Part shown: piece after piece, positions 1-7,772 of the stretch
How the letters are laid out: each line of letters starts with the position of its first letter
How positions within the stretch are numbered: position 1 is the stretch's first letter
From: Prado023 sp039812125
GTDB taxonomy: Bacteria; Actinomycetota; Actinomycetes; S36-B12; CAIYMF01
Assembly (NCBI GenBank): GCA_039812125.1
Contig: JBDHZV010000031.1
Coordinates: 1-25,951 of the forward strand
DNA: 25,951 nucleotides
Direction: 5' to 3'
Notes under the pieces: generated by a model
Database searches by the model: none
Told to the model about the DNA's origin: nothing
Seen by the model: only the letters and a program-made list of their open reading frames with translations
Position numbers and translations under genes: made by a program

Positions 1-1677
1 TTCGCGAACCCGCGCAACACCGCGGCGGGCACGCTGCGCCAGCGGGTCGACCGCCGGGAAGATGCGCTGGCCCGGGCGGTGACCGCCCAGGCGGGGGTGC
101 TGGAGCGGGGCGGCGCGGCCGGGTCGCGGGCCGCGGCCCGGGTGGCCCGGCTGGAGGCCGAGGTGGCGCGGGTCCGGGCCAACATGGCCCGGCTGCGGCT
201 GGTCGTGCACGGCGTGGGGGCGCGCGAGGGGCTGTCCGTGCTGACCCAGTCGCACGGGTACGAGGTGCTCGGGGCGCTGGGCCTGCCCACCTCTGACCGG
301 GTCCGGGTCGTCGGGTCGCTCGACGAGGTCCGCGGGTTCGTCGCGCACTACGCCGAGCACCGCCACGATGTCGAGCACGAGATCGACGGGGTCGTGGTGA
401 AGGTCGACGACCTGGACCTGCAGGAGCAGCTCGGGGCGACGTCGCGGGCGCCCCGGTGGGCCATCGCGTTCAAGTACCCGCCCGAGGTGGTGCGGACCCG
501 GCTGCTGGACATCCGGGTCAACGTCGGGCGGACCGGTCGGGTCACCCCGTACGCGGTGATGGCGCCGGCCAGGGTGGCCGGGTCGACGGTGGAGATGGCC
601 ACGCTGCACAACGCCTCCGAGGTGGTCCGCAAGGGTGTCCTCATCGGGGACCTGGTGTTCCTGCGCAAGGCCGGCGACGTGATCCCGGAGGTGATCGGCC
701 CGGTGGTCGAGGAGCGCACCGGGGCCGAGCGGGCGTTCGTGATGCCCACCGACTGCCCGGAGTGCGGCGCCGCGCTGGCACCGGCCAAGGAGGGCGACGT
801 CGACATCCGGTGCCCGAACTCCCGGTCGTGCCCGGCGCAGCTGCGCGAGCGGGTGTTCCATGTGGCCTCCCGCGGCGCGTTCGACATCGAGGGCCTGGGC
901 TGGAAGGCCGGCATCGCCCTGCTGGGCTCCGGGGTGGTGGTCGACGAGGGTGACCTGTTCGCCCTTGACGCACAGGTGCTGGGCACGATCCCGTTCTTCA
1001 CCCGGGCCGCCCGGCCCGGACAGGCCCCGGCGCTGACCGAGAACGCGCGCAAGCTGCTGGACCAGCTCGAGCGGGCCAAGTCCCAGCCGCTGTGGCGGGT
1101 GCTGGTGGCGCTGTCGATCCGCCACGTCGGACCGACCGCGGCCCAGGCCCTGGCCCGCGAGTTCGCCTCGATGGACGCCATCGCCGCGGCCAGCGTCGAG
1201 CAGCTGGCCGCCACCGAGGGGGTCGGGCCGATCATCGCCGAGGCGGTCGTGGAATGGCTGGCCGTCGACTGGCACCAGGAGGTCGTGCGCAAGTGGCGTG
1301 CGGCCGGGGTGCGGATGGCCGACGAGGCCCGGGCCGTCGGGCCGCAGCCCCTGGCCGGGCTCACCGTCGTCATCACCGGCTCCCTGCCCGGGTTCACCCG
1401 GGACAGCGCGGCGGCGGCCGTCACCTCCCGCGGGGGCAAGGTCGCCTCCTCGGTCAGCAAGCGGACCGACTTCGTGGTGATCGGCGAGAACGCCGGTACC
1501 AAGGCCGACCGCGCGCTCGCCCTGGCCCGCCCGATCCTCGACGCCGACGGGTTCGCCGTCCTGCTCGACCGGGGGCCCGAGGCGGCCGCTGGCCTCGCGC
1601 GGGTCGGGGCGCAGCGCCCCGGCACGGCGTCGGGGCCTGGGGACGCACCGACCGGGGTCGTGCGGCCCGCCCCCTAG
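1..1677 (+). CDS. ligA: NAD+-dependent DNA ligase LigA, 5' end missing
   Basis: Seals nicks in duplex DNA during replication and repair, using NAD+ as adenylate donor. The open frame is already running at base 1 (FANPRNTAAGTLRQ, the conserved adenylation-domain NPRN motif), so the start codon and the KxDG active-site lysine lie upstream of the window; 558 residues are visible. In order: end of the adenylation domain (KVDDLDLQEQLG, SRAPRWAIAFKYPPE), OB fold (VNVGRTGRVTPYAV), a four-cysteine zinc finger (CPEC then CPNSRSC), helix-hairpin-helix repeats (IRHVGPTAAQALA, TEGVGPIIAEAV) and a C-terminal BRCT domain (LAGLTVVITGSLPGFTR). Between the NPRN block and the next conserved strand (RLRLVVHGVG) there are about 46 residues, rich in Ala, Arg and Glu, where relatives as I remember them have about 10. 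The stop lies 10 nt before gatC. Family assignment is secure. Confidence 0.97.
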   Translation, partial: FANPRNTAAGTLRQRVDRREDALARAVTAQAGVLERGGAAGSRAAARVARLEAEVARVRANMARLRLVVHGVGAREGLSVLTQSHGYEVLGALGLPTSDRVRVVGSLDEVRGFVAHYAEHRHDVEHEIDGVVVKVDDLDLQEQLGATSRAPRWAIAFKYPPEVVRTRLLDIRVNVGRTGRVTPYAVMAPARVAGSTVEMATLHNASEVVRKGVLIGDLVFLRKAGDVIPEVIGPVVEERTGAERAFVMPTDCPECGAALAPAKEGDVDIRCPNSRSCPAQLRERVFHVASRGAFDIEGLGWKAGIALLGSGVVVDEGDLFALDAQVLGTIPFFTRAARPGQAPALTENARKLLDQLERAKSQPLWRVLVALSIRHVGPTAAQALAREFASMDAIAAASVEQLAATEGVGPIIAEAVVEWLAVDWHQEVVRKWRAAGVRMADEARAVGPQPLAGLTVVITGSLPGFTRDSAAAAVTSRGGKVASSVSKRTDFVVIGENAGTKADRALALARPILDADGFAVLLDRGPEAAAGLARVGAQRPGTASGPGDAPTGVVRPAP

Positions 1678-1680
1678 GAT
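1675..1680 (+). promoter_or_regulatory. Candidate -10 box (TAGGAT) for leaderless gatC transcript
   Basis: TAGGAT fits the actinobacterial TAnnnT -10 consensus and ends 7 nt before the gatC ATG at 1688, the spacing that places the transcription start on the initiation codon. It overlaps the ligA stop codon. The same bases contain AGGA (1676-1679), which could instead act as a ribosome binding site 8 nt before the ATG, so the two readings compete. No clear -35 hexamer is visible. Confidence 0.4.
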
Positions 1681-1687
1681 GACCGCC

Positions 1688-1996
1688 ATGGCGGACAACC
1701 CCTCGGCGATCTCGCGCGAGCAGGTGGCCCATCTGGGTCGGCTGGCGCGACTGTCCCTGACCGACGACGAGCTCGACCACTACAGCGTCCAGCTGGCCGA
1801 CATCCTGGCTGCGGTCGCCCGGGTGGCGGAGGTGGCCACCCCCGAGGTCCCGGCCACCTCGCACCCGATGCCGCTGCAGAACGTCTTCCGCGAGGACGAG
1901 CCCCGATCCTGCCTGCCCCAGGCGGACGTGCTGGCCGGCGCCCCGCAGGCGCAGGACGAGCGATTCCGCGTGCCCCGGATCCTGGACGAGGAGTGA
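1688..1996 (+). CDS. gatC: Asp-tRNA(Asn)/Glu-tRNA(Gln) amidotransferase subunit C
   Basis: Small subunit of the GatCAB complex, which converts mischarged Glu-tRNA(Gln) (and often Asp-tRNA(Asn)) to the correct amide; GatC wraps around and stabilises GatA. The 102-residue product has the usual GatC pattern: an N-terminal helix pair (ISREQVAHLGRLARLSLTDD), a middle helix (LADILAAVARV), and the proline-containing loop with NVFREDEPRSCLPQADVL. An ATG at 1679 would add three residues, but ATG 1688 is preferred because AGGA sits 8 nt upstream and the homologous region begins right after it. The stop overlaps the gatA start (GTGA), indicating translational coupling. Length is normal for the family (about 95-105 aa). 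Confidence 0.95.
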   Translation: MADNPSAISREQVAHLGRLARLSLTDDELDHYSVQLADILAAVARVAEVATPEVPATSHPMPLQNVFREDEPRSCLPQADVLAGAPQAQDERFRVPRILDEE

Positions 1997-3489
1997 GTGT
2001 GGACCTGACGCGCAGCACGGCTGCCCAGCTGGCTGACCTGCTGGTCCGCGGGGAGGTCTCCTCCCGTGAGCTCACCCAGGTCCACCTCGACCGGATCGCC
2101 GCCGTGGACGACCGGATCCACGCCTTCCTGCACGTCGACGCACCGCGCGCCCTGGCCGCGGCGGATGCGGTCGACGTAGCGCGGGCGGACGGCCAGCCCA
2201 TGGGTCCGCTGGCTGGGGTGCCGCTCGCGCTCAAGGACGTCCTGGCCATGAAGGGTGTGCCCACGACCTGCGGGTCGCGCATCCTCGAGGGCTGGCGGCC
2301 GCCGTACGACGCGACGGTGACCCGCCGGCTGGTCGAGGCCGGCATCGTCATCCTCGGCAAGACGAACATGGACGAGTTCGCGATGGGCTCCTCGACCGAG
2401 CACTCCGCGTACGGACCGACGCACAACCCCTGGGACCTCGACCGGATCCCCGGGGGCTCCGGGGGCGGTTCCGCGGCTGCGCTGGCCTCCTTCCAGGCCC
2501 CGTTGGCGATCGGCACCGACACCGGGGGGTCCATCCGCCAGCCGGCAGCAGTGACGGGGACGGTGGGGGTCAAGCCCACGTACGGGGCGGTCTCGCGGTA
2601 CGGACTCGTCGCGCTGGCCTCGTCACTGGACCAGGTCGGTCCGTGCGCCCGGACTGTTCTCGACACCGCTCTGCTGCACGAGGCGATCGCTGGGTACGAC
2701 CCGATGGACTCCACCTCCCTGGACCAGCCGGTCCCGGACGTGGTGGGCGCCGCGCGCCGGGCCGACGTGCGCGGGATGCGGATCGGCCTGGTCCGCGAGC
2801 TCGACGGCGAGGGCTACCAGGCGGGGGTCCGGCAGCGGTTCGCCGAGGCCGTGGCCCTGCTCGAGGGTCTGGGTGCTGAGGTGGTGGAGGTCTCGTGCCC
2901 CTCGTTCGAGTACGCCCTGGGCGCGTACTACCTCATCCTGCCCTCGGAGGCCTCGAGCAACCTGGCCAAGTTCGACGGCATCCGGTACGGCCTGCGGGTC
3001 GGTGACGACGGCACCCGATCGGTCGAGGAGGTCATGAGCCTGACCCGCGAGGCCGGCTTCGGCGCCGAGGTGAAGCGACGCATCATGCTCGGGACATACG
3101 CCCTGTCCAGCGGGTACTACGACGCCTACTACGGCTCCGCGCAGAAGGTCCGCACGCTCATCCAGCGGGACTTCGCCGCCGCGTTCGCCCGGGTGGACGT
3201 CCTGGTCTCGCCGACCGCTCCGACCACGGCCTTCCGGCTCGGCGAGAAGCTCGACGACCCGCTGGCCATGTACCTCAACGACGTGGCGACCATCCCGGTG
3301 AACCTCGCGGGGAACGCCGCAATGAGCCTGCCCGTGGGCCTGGCCCCGGAGGACGGCCTGCCGGTGGGCCTGCAGGTGATCTCCCCGGCGATGTCCGACG
3401 ACAGGCTCTACCGCGTCGGGGCGGCCCTCGAGGCCGCCCTGGCCGACCGGTGGGGCGGGCTGCTGATCGAGGAGGTGCCGGCGCGATGA
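1993..3489 (+). CDS. gatA: Asp-tRNA(Asn)/Glu-tRNA(Gln) amidotransferase subunit A (amidase)
   Basis: Glutaminase subunit of GatCAB: it releases ammonia from glutamine and channels it to GatB. The 498-residue protein is a full-length amidase-signature enzyme. The Ser-cisSer-Lys triad is visible as K81 (GVPLALKDVLAMKG), S156 (PGGSGGGSAAA) and nucleophile S180 (TDTGGSIRQPAA); the K-to-S spacing of 99 residues is as expected for GatA. The downstream helical region and the typical C-terminal LPVGLQVI and DDRLYRVGAALE segments are present. Two starts are possible: GTG 1993, overlapping the gatC stop by 4 nt, and GTG 1999, which is 5 nt after GAGGAG (1988-1993) and would shorten the product by two residues. 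The 3' end overlaps the gatB ATG by 4 nt, so the three subunits form one coupled operon. Confidence 0.97.
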   Translation: MSVDLTRSTAAQLADLLVRGEVSSRELTQVHLDRIAAVDDRIHAFLHVDAPRALAAADAVDVARADGQPMGPLAGVPLALKDVLAMKGVPTTCGSRILEGWRPPYDATVTRRLVEAGIVILGKTNMDEFAMGSSTEHSAYGPTHNPWDLDRIPGGSGGGSAAALASFQAPLAIGTDTGGSIRQPAAVTGTVGVKPTYGAVSRYGLVALASSLDQVGPCARTVLDTALLHEAIAGYDPMDSTSLDQPVPDVVGAARRADVRGMRIGLVRELDGEGYQAGVRQRFAEAVALLEGLGAEVVEVSCPSFEYALGAYYLILPSEASSNLAKFDGIRYGLRVGDDGTRSVEEVMSLTREAGFGAEVKRRIMLGTYALSSGYYDAYYGSAQKVRTLIQRDFAAAFARVDVLVSPTAPTTAFRLGEKLDDPLAMYLNDVATIPVNLAGNAAMSLPVGLAPEDGLPVGLQVISPAMSDDRLYRVGAALEAALADRWGGLLIEEVPAR

Positions 3490-5003
3490 GCACCGCTGCG
3501 CTGATGGACTACGACGAGGCCGTGGGGCGCTTCGACCCGGTGCTCGGGCTCGAGGTGCATGTCGAGCTGAGCACCGCGACGAAGATGTTCTGCGGCTGCC
3601 CGACGACCTTCGGGGCAGCGCCGAACACCCAGGTGTGCCCGGTGTGCCTCGGGCTGCCCGGGGCGCTCCCGGCGCTCAACCGGATCGGCGTCGAGTCGGC
3701 CATCCGGATCGGCCTGGCGCTGAACTGCCAGGTCGCCGCGTGGTGCCGGTTCGCCCGGAAGAACTACTTCTACCCGGACATGCCGAAGAACTTCCAGACC
3801 TCGCAGTACGACGAGCCGATCTGCTTCGACGGTCACCTCGACGTGGACTACGACACCCCTGAGGGTCGGCGCACCTACCGGGTGGGCATCGAGCGGGCGC
3901 ACATGGAGGAGGACACCGGCAAGAACAGCCACGTCGGCGGGGCCACCGGCCGCATCCACGGGGCGGACTACTCGCTCGTCGACTACAACCGCGCCGGGAT
4001 CCCGCTGATCGAGATCGTGACCAAGCCGTTGGAGGGCGCGGGGGAGCATGCGCCGCAGATCGCCCGGGCCTACGTCACGGCCCTGCGGGACCTCCTGAGG
4101 GCCCTCGAGGTCTCCGACGTGCGCATGGAGCAGGGGTCGCTGCGCTGTGACGTGAACGTCTCGTTGCGGCCCTCGCCGCAGGACCCGTACGGGACCCGGT
4201 CGGAGACCAAGAACGTGAACTCGCTGCGCTCCGTGGAGCGCTCCGTGCGCCACGAGATCCGCCGGCAGGCCGCCCTGCTCGCGGACGGCGGCCGGGTCAT
4301 CCAGGAGACCCGGCACTGGCACGAGGACACCGGCCTGACCACGCCGGGCCGGTCGAAGGAGGGTGCCGAGGACTACCGGTACTTCCCGGAGCCCGACCTC
4401 GTGCCGATCGCCCCGTCCCGGGAGTGGGTCGCGCAGTTGCGGGCGACGCTGCCGGAGAACCCGGCGGTGCGCCGGGCCCGGCTGGCCGCCCAGTGGGGGA
4501 TCTCCGAGCACGACATGGCCACCGTGGTCAACGCCGGTGCCCTGGACCTCGTCGTCGCCACCGTGGCCGCCGGCGCCGACCAGGCGGCGGCACGCAAGTG
4601 GTGGACCGGCGAGCTGGCCCGGGTGGCGCGGGACCGTGGCGTGGATCTCGCGGAGCTGCCGATCACCCCGGCCCAGGTCGCCGAGGTCGAGGGCCTGGTC
4701 GCCAGTGGCCTGGTCAACGACAAGCTCGCCCGGCAGGTGCTCGACGGGGTGCTCGCCGGTGAGGGGACCCCAGCGGAGGTCGTCACGGCCCGCGGCCTGG
4801 CCGTCGTGTCCGACGACGCCCCGCTGCTCGCGGCGATCGACGCCGCCCTCGCAGCCCAGCCGGACATCGCGGACAAGATCCGCGGGGGCAAGGTGCAGGC
4901 CGCCGGTGCGATCGTCGGGGCGGTGATGAAGGCCACCCGTGGTCAGGCCGACGCCGCCCGGGTCCGCGCGCTCATCTTCGAGCGCCTCGGCGTGACCCCG
5001 TGA
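3486..5003 (+). CDS. gatB: Asp-tRNA(Asn)/Glu-tRNA(Gln) amidotransferase subunit B
   Basis: tRNA-binding and kinase subunit of GatCAB; it phosphorylates the carboxylate of the mischarged amino acid and amidates it with ammonia from GatA. The 505-residue product begins with the PET112/GatB domain (VLGLEVHVELSTATKMFCGC), includes four cysteines in the pattern C36-x-C38 and C51-x2-C54 that could bind zinc, the NYFYPDMPKNFQTSQYDEPI block, and EMEQ-like and NVNSLRS motifs. It ends with a helical domain and a YqeY-like tRNA-binding tail (GGKVQAAGAIVGAVMKATRG). ATG 3486 overlaps the gatA stop as ATGA, with GAGGAGG at 3469-3475 ten bases upstream; an in-frame GTG at 3450 is less likely because it has no such support. 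A strong hairpin follows 80 nt after the stop. Confidence 0.97.
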   Translation: MSTAALMDYDEAVGRFDPVLGLEVHVELSTATKMFCGCPTTFGAAPNTQVCPVCLGLPGALPALNRIGVESAIRIGLALNCQVAAWCRFARKNYFYPDMPKNFQTSQYDEPICFDGHLDVDYDTPEGRRTYRVGIERAHMEEDTGKNSHVGGATGRIHGADYSLVDYNRAGIPLIEIVTKPLEGAGEHAPQIARAYVTALRDLLRALEVSDVRMEQGSLRCDVNVSLRPSPQDPYGTRSETKNVNSLRSVERSVRHEIRRQAALLADGGRVIQETRHWHEDTGLTTPGRSKEGAEDYRYFPEPDLVPIAPSREWVAQLRATLPENPAVRRARLAAQWGISEHDMATVVNAGALDLVVATVAAGADQAAARKWWTGELARVARDRGVDLAELPITPAQVAEVEGLVASGLVNDKLARQVLDGVLAGEGTPAEVVTARGLAVVSDDAPLLAAIDAALAAQPDIADKIRGGKVQAAGAIVGAVMKATRGQADAARVRALIFERLGVTP

Positions 5004-5082
5004 CGCCACCCTGGACAGCCCCCCGCGGCCGCTGATCCACAGTCCCGGGATCGCCGTGGACTGGCCCCGGGCGCCAGCCCTG

Positions 5083-5126
5083 GACGCACGAAGGCCCCCC
5101 GGATCTCCGGGGGGCCTTCGTGCGTC
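5083..5126. terminator. Bidirectional terminator between gatB and bioY
   Basis: Bases 5083-5103 and 5106-5126 are a perfect 21-bp inverted repeat, with two central bases between the arms (the physical loop would open a few pairs more). The core is a run of six C paired with six G. It lies between convergent genes, 79 nt after gatB and 8 nt after bioY, so one element could end both transcripts. There is no long T tract on either side, which is common for actinobacterial terminators. Confidence 0.8.
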
Positions 5127-5134
5127 ATGGGCGG

Positions 5135-5722
5135 CTACTTCGAGGTGAACCGGTCGACCGCTCGCCAGGCCAGCGGGAACAGCCCCGCGGCCAGGGCGAC
5201 CTTGAGGGCGTCGCCGACCAGGAACGGGGTCACGCCCAGCTCGACGGCTCTCTGCAGGGACACGCCGATGGCGTTGGCCAGCCAGGTCGCCCCGATGGCG
5301 TAGATCACCACGTTGCCCAGGACCATCAGGCCGGCGGTGCGCAGCGCGGTGCGGGTGGCGCCCCGCTCGGCGAGCCAGCCGACGAGGGCGGCGGCAGCGA
5401 TGAATCCCAGGACGTAGCCGAAGCTGGCCACCAGGGCGCCGCCCTTGAACGCCGACGAGCCGCCCGCGAACCACGGCACGCCCGCCAGGCCGGCCACGGC
5501 GTACAGCGACATGGACGCTGCCCCTCGCCACATGCCCAGCGCCGCGGCGGTCAGCAGGACGGCGAAGGTCTGGCCGGTCAGCGGGACCGGGGTGAAGGGC
5601 AGGGGGATGGCCACCTGGGCGGACAGGCCGACGAACGCAGCCCCTCCGATGACGAGAAGGACGTTGCGGGCGGCGCTGCGCGGGATCGCGTCTGCGAGGA
5701 CGGCGGGAGCGGCAATCGACAT
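5135..5722 (-). CDS. bioY: Biotin transporter BioY (S component)
   Basis: Integral membrane biotin-binding S component of an energy-coupling-factor transporter. The 195-residue protein has about six hydrophobic segments and the BioY signature regions: the N-terminal AQVAIPLPFTPVPLTGQTFA with its Pro-rich loop, GMWRGAASMSLYAVAGLAGVP, the GGALVASFGYVLGF segment, and the C-terminal FLVGDALKVALAAGLFP. ATG 5722 is chosen because AGGAGAG lies a few bases upstream (plus-strand 5727-5733). No bioM/bioN (ATPase and T component) is adjacent, so it either shares ECF modules encoded elsewhere or works alone, as proposed for some solitary BioY proteins. The stop is 8 nt from the shared terminator. I saw no recognisable biotin-repressor operator in the 125-nt divergent gap to the next gene. 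Confidence 0.95.
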   Translation of the reverse strand: MSIAAPAVLADAIPRSAARNVLLVIGGAAFVGLSAQVAIPLPFTPVPLTGQTFAVLLTAAALGMWRGAASMSLYAVAGLAGVPWFAGGSSAFKGGALVASFGYVLGFIAAAALVGWLAERGATRTALRTAGLMVLGNVVIYAIGATWLANAIGVSLQRAVELGVTPFLVGDALKVALAAGLFPLAWRAVDRFTSK

Positions 5723-5847
5723 GGATCTCTCCTGGTCCGGAGGCGGTCTGGGCTGACCGCACGACGACGGCGGTGAGCCTACCCGCAGGCGGCACTGCCA
5801 TGGCACACCGACCGGACCACGTGCACGGACCCGGGAGGGCGTCTACT

Positions 5848-7038
5848 GTGCCCCGGGTGGGTCGGGTACTGGCGATCATGGGCTCGGGCGAGACCACCCC
5901 GGGCATGCTGGGCGTGTACCGCAGGGTGCTCTCGGCGCTGCCGCGGGTCCCCGCCGGGCTGCTGCTGGACAGCCCGTTCGCCTTCCAGGAGAACGCCGAC
6001 GAGCTCGTCGAGCGCATCAGTTCCTACTTCGTCCAGTCGGTCGGGACCGCCATCTCCGCCGCGCGGCTCCCCGCGGGCGCCGACGACCTGGCCCTGGCCC
6101 GGGCCGTGTCCGCGATCGGGGCGGCGGACTGGGTCTTCGCCGGGCCGGGCTCACCGAGCTACGCCCGCAGGACCTGGGCGGGGACACCCGTGCCGGGGGC
6201 GCTGTGCGCCGTCGTCGAGCCCGGGCGCGACGGTGCCCTGGTCTTCGCCTCGGCTGCCGCCGTGACCCTGGGGACCTGGGCGCTGCCCGTCTACGAGATC
6301 TACAAGGTGGGTGAGGAGCCCCGGTGGGAACCCGGCCTGGGCCTGGTGGAGGCGATCCTGGGATGGCGCTGCGCCGTCGTGCCCCACTACGACAACCGCG
6401 AGGGCGGCACCCACGACACCCGGTTCTGCTGGGTCGGGGCGCGCCGGCTGGCACAGATCGAGCCCGCCCTCGGTGACGGCTTCATCCTGGGCGTCGACGA
6501 GCACACGGCCCTGGTGGTGGACCTCGACACCGGCACGGCGGAGGTGTCCGGGCGGGGCGCGGTGACGGTGCGCGCCGCGGGCCGGGAGCACGTCATGCCG
6601 GCCGGGTCGCGGCTGGCGATCGATGAGGTGCCGGGCATCGTCGAGGGGCTGCGCCGGCGCGAGCCGTCGGGCCCACCCCGGCCCGGCCCCGGCGATGCGT
6701 CAGCCGGACCGGCGGTCGGGGTCTCGTGGGCTGCGGACCTGCAGGACGTCGCCGAGCAGGACAGCGAGTCGCTGGCCGCGACGGTGATGGCCCACCTGCC
6801 GGACGACGAGCCGGCTGTCCGGGCCGCCCTGGTCACGTTGGTCGACCGCGCCGGGGCTGCCGAGCAGGCCGCCGCCCGGCAGCTGGCCGGGCAGCTGGTC
6901 GACGCCCTGGTTGCCGAGCGGGCTCGGATGCGGTCGGCGGGGGACTGGGCCGGCAGCGACCGGGTCCGCGGGCAGCTGGGCGAGCTCGGGGTCGAGGTCC
7001 GTGACGGGCGGGGCACCACCACGTGGGAGTGGCGGTGA
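5848..7038 (+). CDS. S51/cyanophycinase-like protein fused to a CysRS C-terminal-like module
   Basis: The 396-residue product has two parts. Residues 1-270 resemble the class I glutamine amidotransferase-like fold of peptidase S51/cyanophycinase: LAIMGSGETTPGM at the N-terminus, the AGPGSPSY turn, FASAAAVTLG (S135) where the serine nucleophile elbow is expected, VVPHYDN (H180) and GVDEHTALVV. The elbow lacks the usual Ser-Ala-Gly, reading Ser-Ala-Ala, so activity is uncertain. After a Pro/Gly-rich linker (271-290), residues about 305-396 end in RMRSAGDWAGSDRVRGQLGE then GVEVRDGRGTTTWEW, which closely resembles the C-terminal tail of actinobacterial cysteinyl-tRNA synthetase. GTG 5848 is preferred (GGGAGGG at 5833-5839); upstream GTG 5773 would add a Pro/Gly/His-rich stretch without homology. 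Its end overlaps the next gene, a shorter paralogue. Substrate unknown. Confidence 0.75.
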   Translation: MPRVGRVLAIMGSGETTPGMLGVYRRVLSALPRVPAGLLLDSPFAFQENADELVERISSYFVQSVGTAISAARLPAGADDLALARAVSAIGAADWVFAGPGSPSYARRTWAGTPVPGALCAVVEPGRDGALVFASAAAVTLGTWALPVYEIYKVGEEPRWEPGLGLVEAILGWRCAVVPHYDNREGGTHDTRFCWVGARRLAQIEPALGDGFILGVDEHTALVVDLDTGTAEVSGRGAVTVRAAGREHVMPAGSRLAIDEVPGIVEGLRRREPSGPPRPGPGDASAGPAVGVSWAADLQDVAEQDSESLAATVMAHLPDDEPAVRAALVTLVDRAGAAEQAAARQLAGQLVDALVAERARMRSAGDWAGSDRVRGQLGELGVEVRDGRGTTTWEWR

Positions 7039-7763
7039 CCAGCCCGGGCCCGATCGCCCTGGTCGGCTCCGGCGAGTACCTGCCGCACATGCAGACGCTG
7101 GAGGCGGGCCTGCTGGCCGGGCGCGGGGACCGGTACGTCCAGATCCCCACGGCGGCCGCACCGGAGGGTGCGCAGGTGCTGGATCGGTGGATCCGGCTGG
7201 GTGCCGAGCAGGCGGCCCGGATCGGCGTGCAAGCGGTCCCGGTCGTGGTCCGCGACCGGGGGCAGGCCGACGACCCGGACCTGGCCGCACTGGTACGGGG
7301 TGCCGGGCTGGTGTACCTGTCGGGTGGGAACCCTGCCTTCCTGGCGCAGTCGATGCGTGGGTCGGCGGTGTGGGCGGAGGTGCTTGCGGCCTGGCGCGCG
7401 GGTGCGGCCCTGGCGGGCTGCAGCGCCGGGGCCATGGCGCTCACCGGCTGGGTGCCGCATGTGCGGGCGCTGCACCGCCCGGTGGACCCGGGGCTGGGTG
7501 TGCTGCCGCACCTGCGGGTGATCCCGCACTTCGACCGGATGCTCGGCTGGGCGCCGGACCTGATCACCCGGGTGCTGCTGCACGCCCCGCCGGGGGTCAG
7601 CGTGCTGGGGATCGACGAGGACACCGCGCTGGTGGGGGGCCCGCACGAGTGGCGGGTGCACGGCCGGCAGTCGGTGTGGCTGCTGGGGCACGGGTCCCGC
7701 GTCGAGCACCCGGCCGGGTCCACCCTGGTCACCGCGCCCCCCGGGGCCGGGCCCGCGAACTAG
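7035..7763 (+). CDS. S51/cyanophycinase-like hydrolase, second of tandem pair
   Basis: A 242-residue protein with a complete peptidase S51-like core: IALVGSGEYLP at the N-terminus, VYLSGGNPAFLAQSM, a canonical nucleophile elbow AGCSAGAMAL with S130, VIPHFDRM (H165) and GIDEDTALV. Family members include cyanophycinase and dipeptidase E, which use Ser-His-Asp/Glu chemistry on peptides, and many uncharacterised proteins. No signal peptide is seen, so it should be cytoplasmic. GTG 7035 overlaps the previous stop as GTGA and has GGGAG at 7025-7029; in-frame GTG 7023 and 7029 are alternatives. It aligns motif by motif with the N-terminal part of the upstream gene, so the two are divergent tandem paralogues, one with an intact elbow and one without, and may form a heteromer. 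No cyanophycin synthetase is in the window, so a cyanophycinase role is not supported. Confidence 0.8.
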   Translation: MTSPGPIALVGSGEYLPHMQTLEAGLLAGRGDRYVQIPTAAAPEGAQVLDRWIRLGAEQAARIGVQAVPVVVRDRGQADDPDLAALVRGAGLVYLSGGNPAFLAQSMRGSAVWAEVLAAWRAGAALAGCSAGAMALTGWVPHVRALHRPVDPGLGVLPHLRVIPHFDRMLGWAPDLITRVLLHAPPGVSVLGIDEDTALVGGPHEWRVHGRQSVWLLGHGSRVEHPAGSTLVTAPPGAGPAN

Positions 7764-7766
7764 GCT
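7761..7766 (+). promoter_or_regulatory. Candidate -10 box (TAGGCT) for leaderless ilvD transcript
   Basis: TAGGCT matches TAnnnT and ends 6 nt before the ilvD ATG at 7773, which would put the transcription start on the A of ATG. No convincing Shine-Dalgarno sequence precedes ilvD, which supports leaderless initiation. The box overlaps the stop codon of the preceding gene. No clear -35 element is visible. Confidence 0.45.
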
Positions 7767-7772
7767 GCCCCC

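Noticed and set aside
5723..5847. Biotin-responsive operator or riboswitch between bioY and the S51-like gene
   Set aside because: No inverted repeat or known regulator motif was recognisable in this short divergent gap.
3408..6017. 869-codon minus-strand open frame
   Set aside because: It is antisense to gatB and crosses bioY in another frame. Its His/Arg/Gly/Pro-rich composition is that of a shadow frame in GC-rich DNA, and gatB and bioY are unambiguous.
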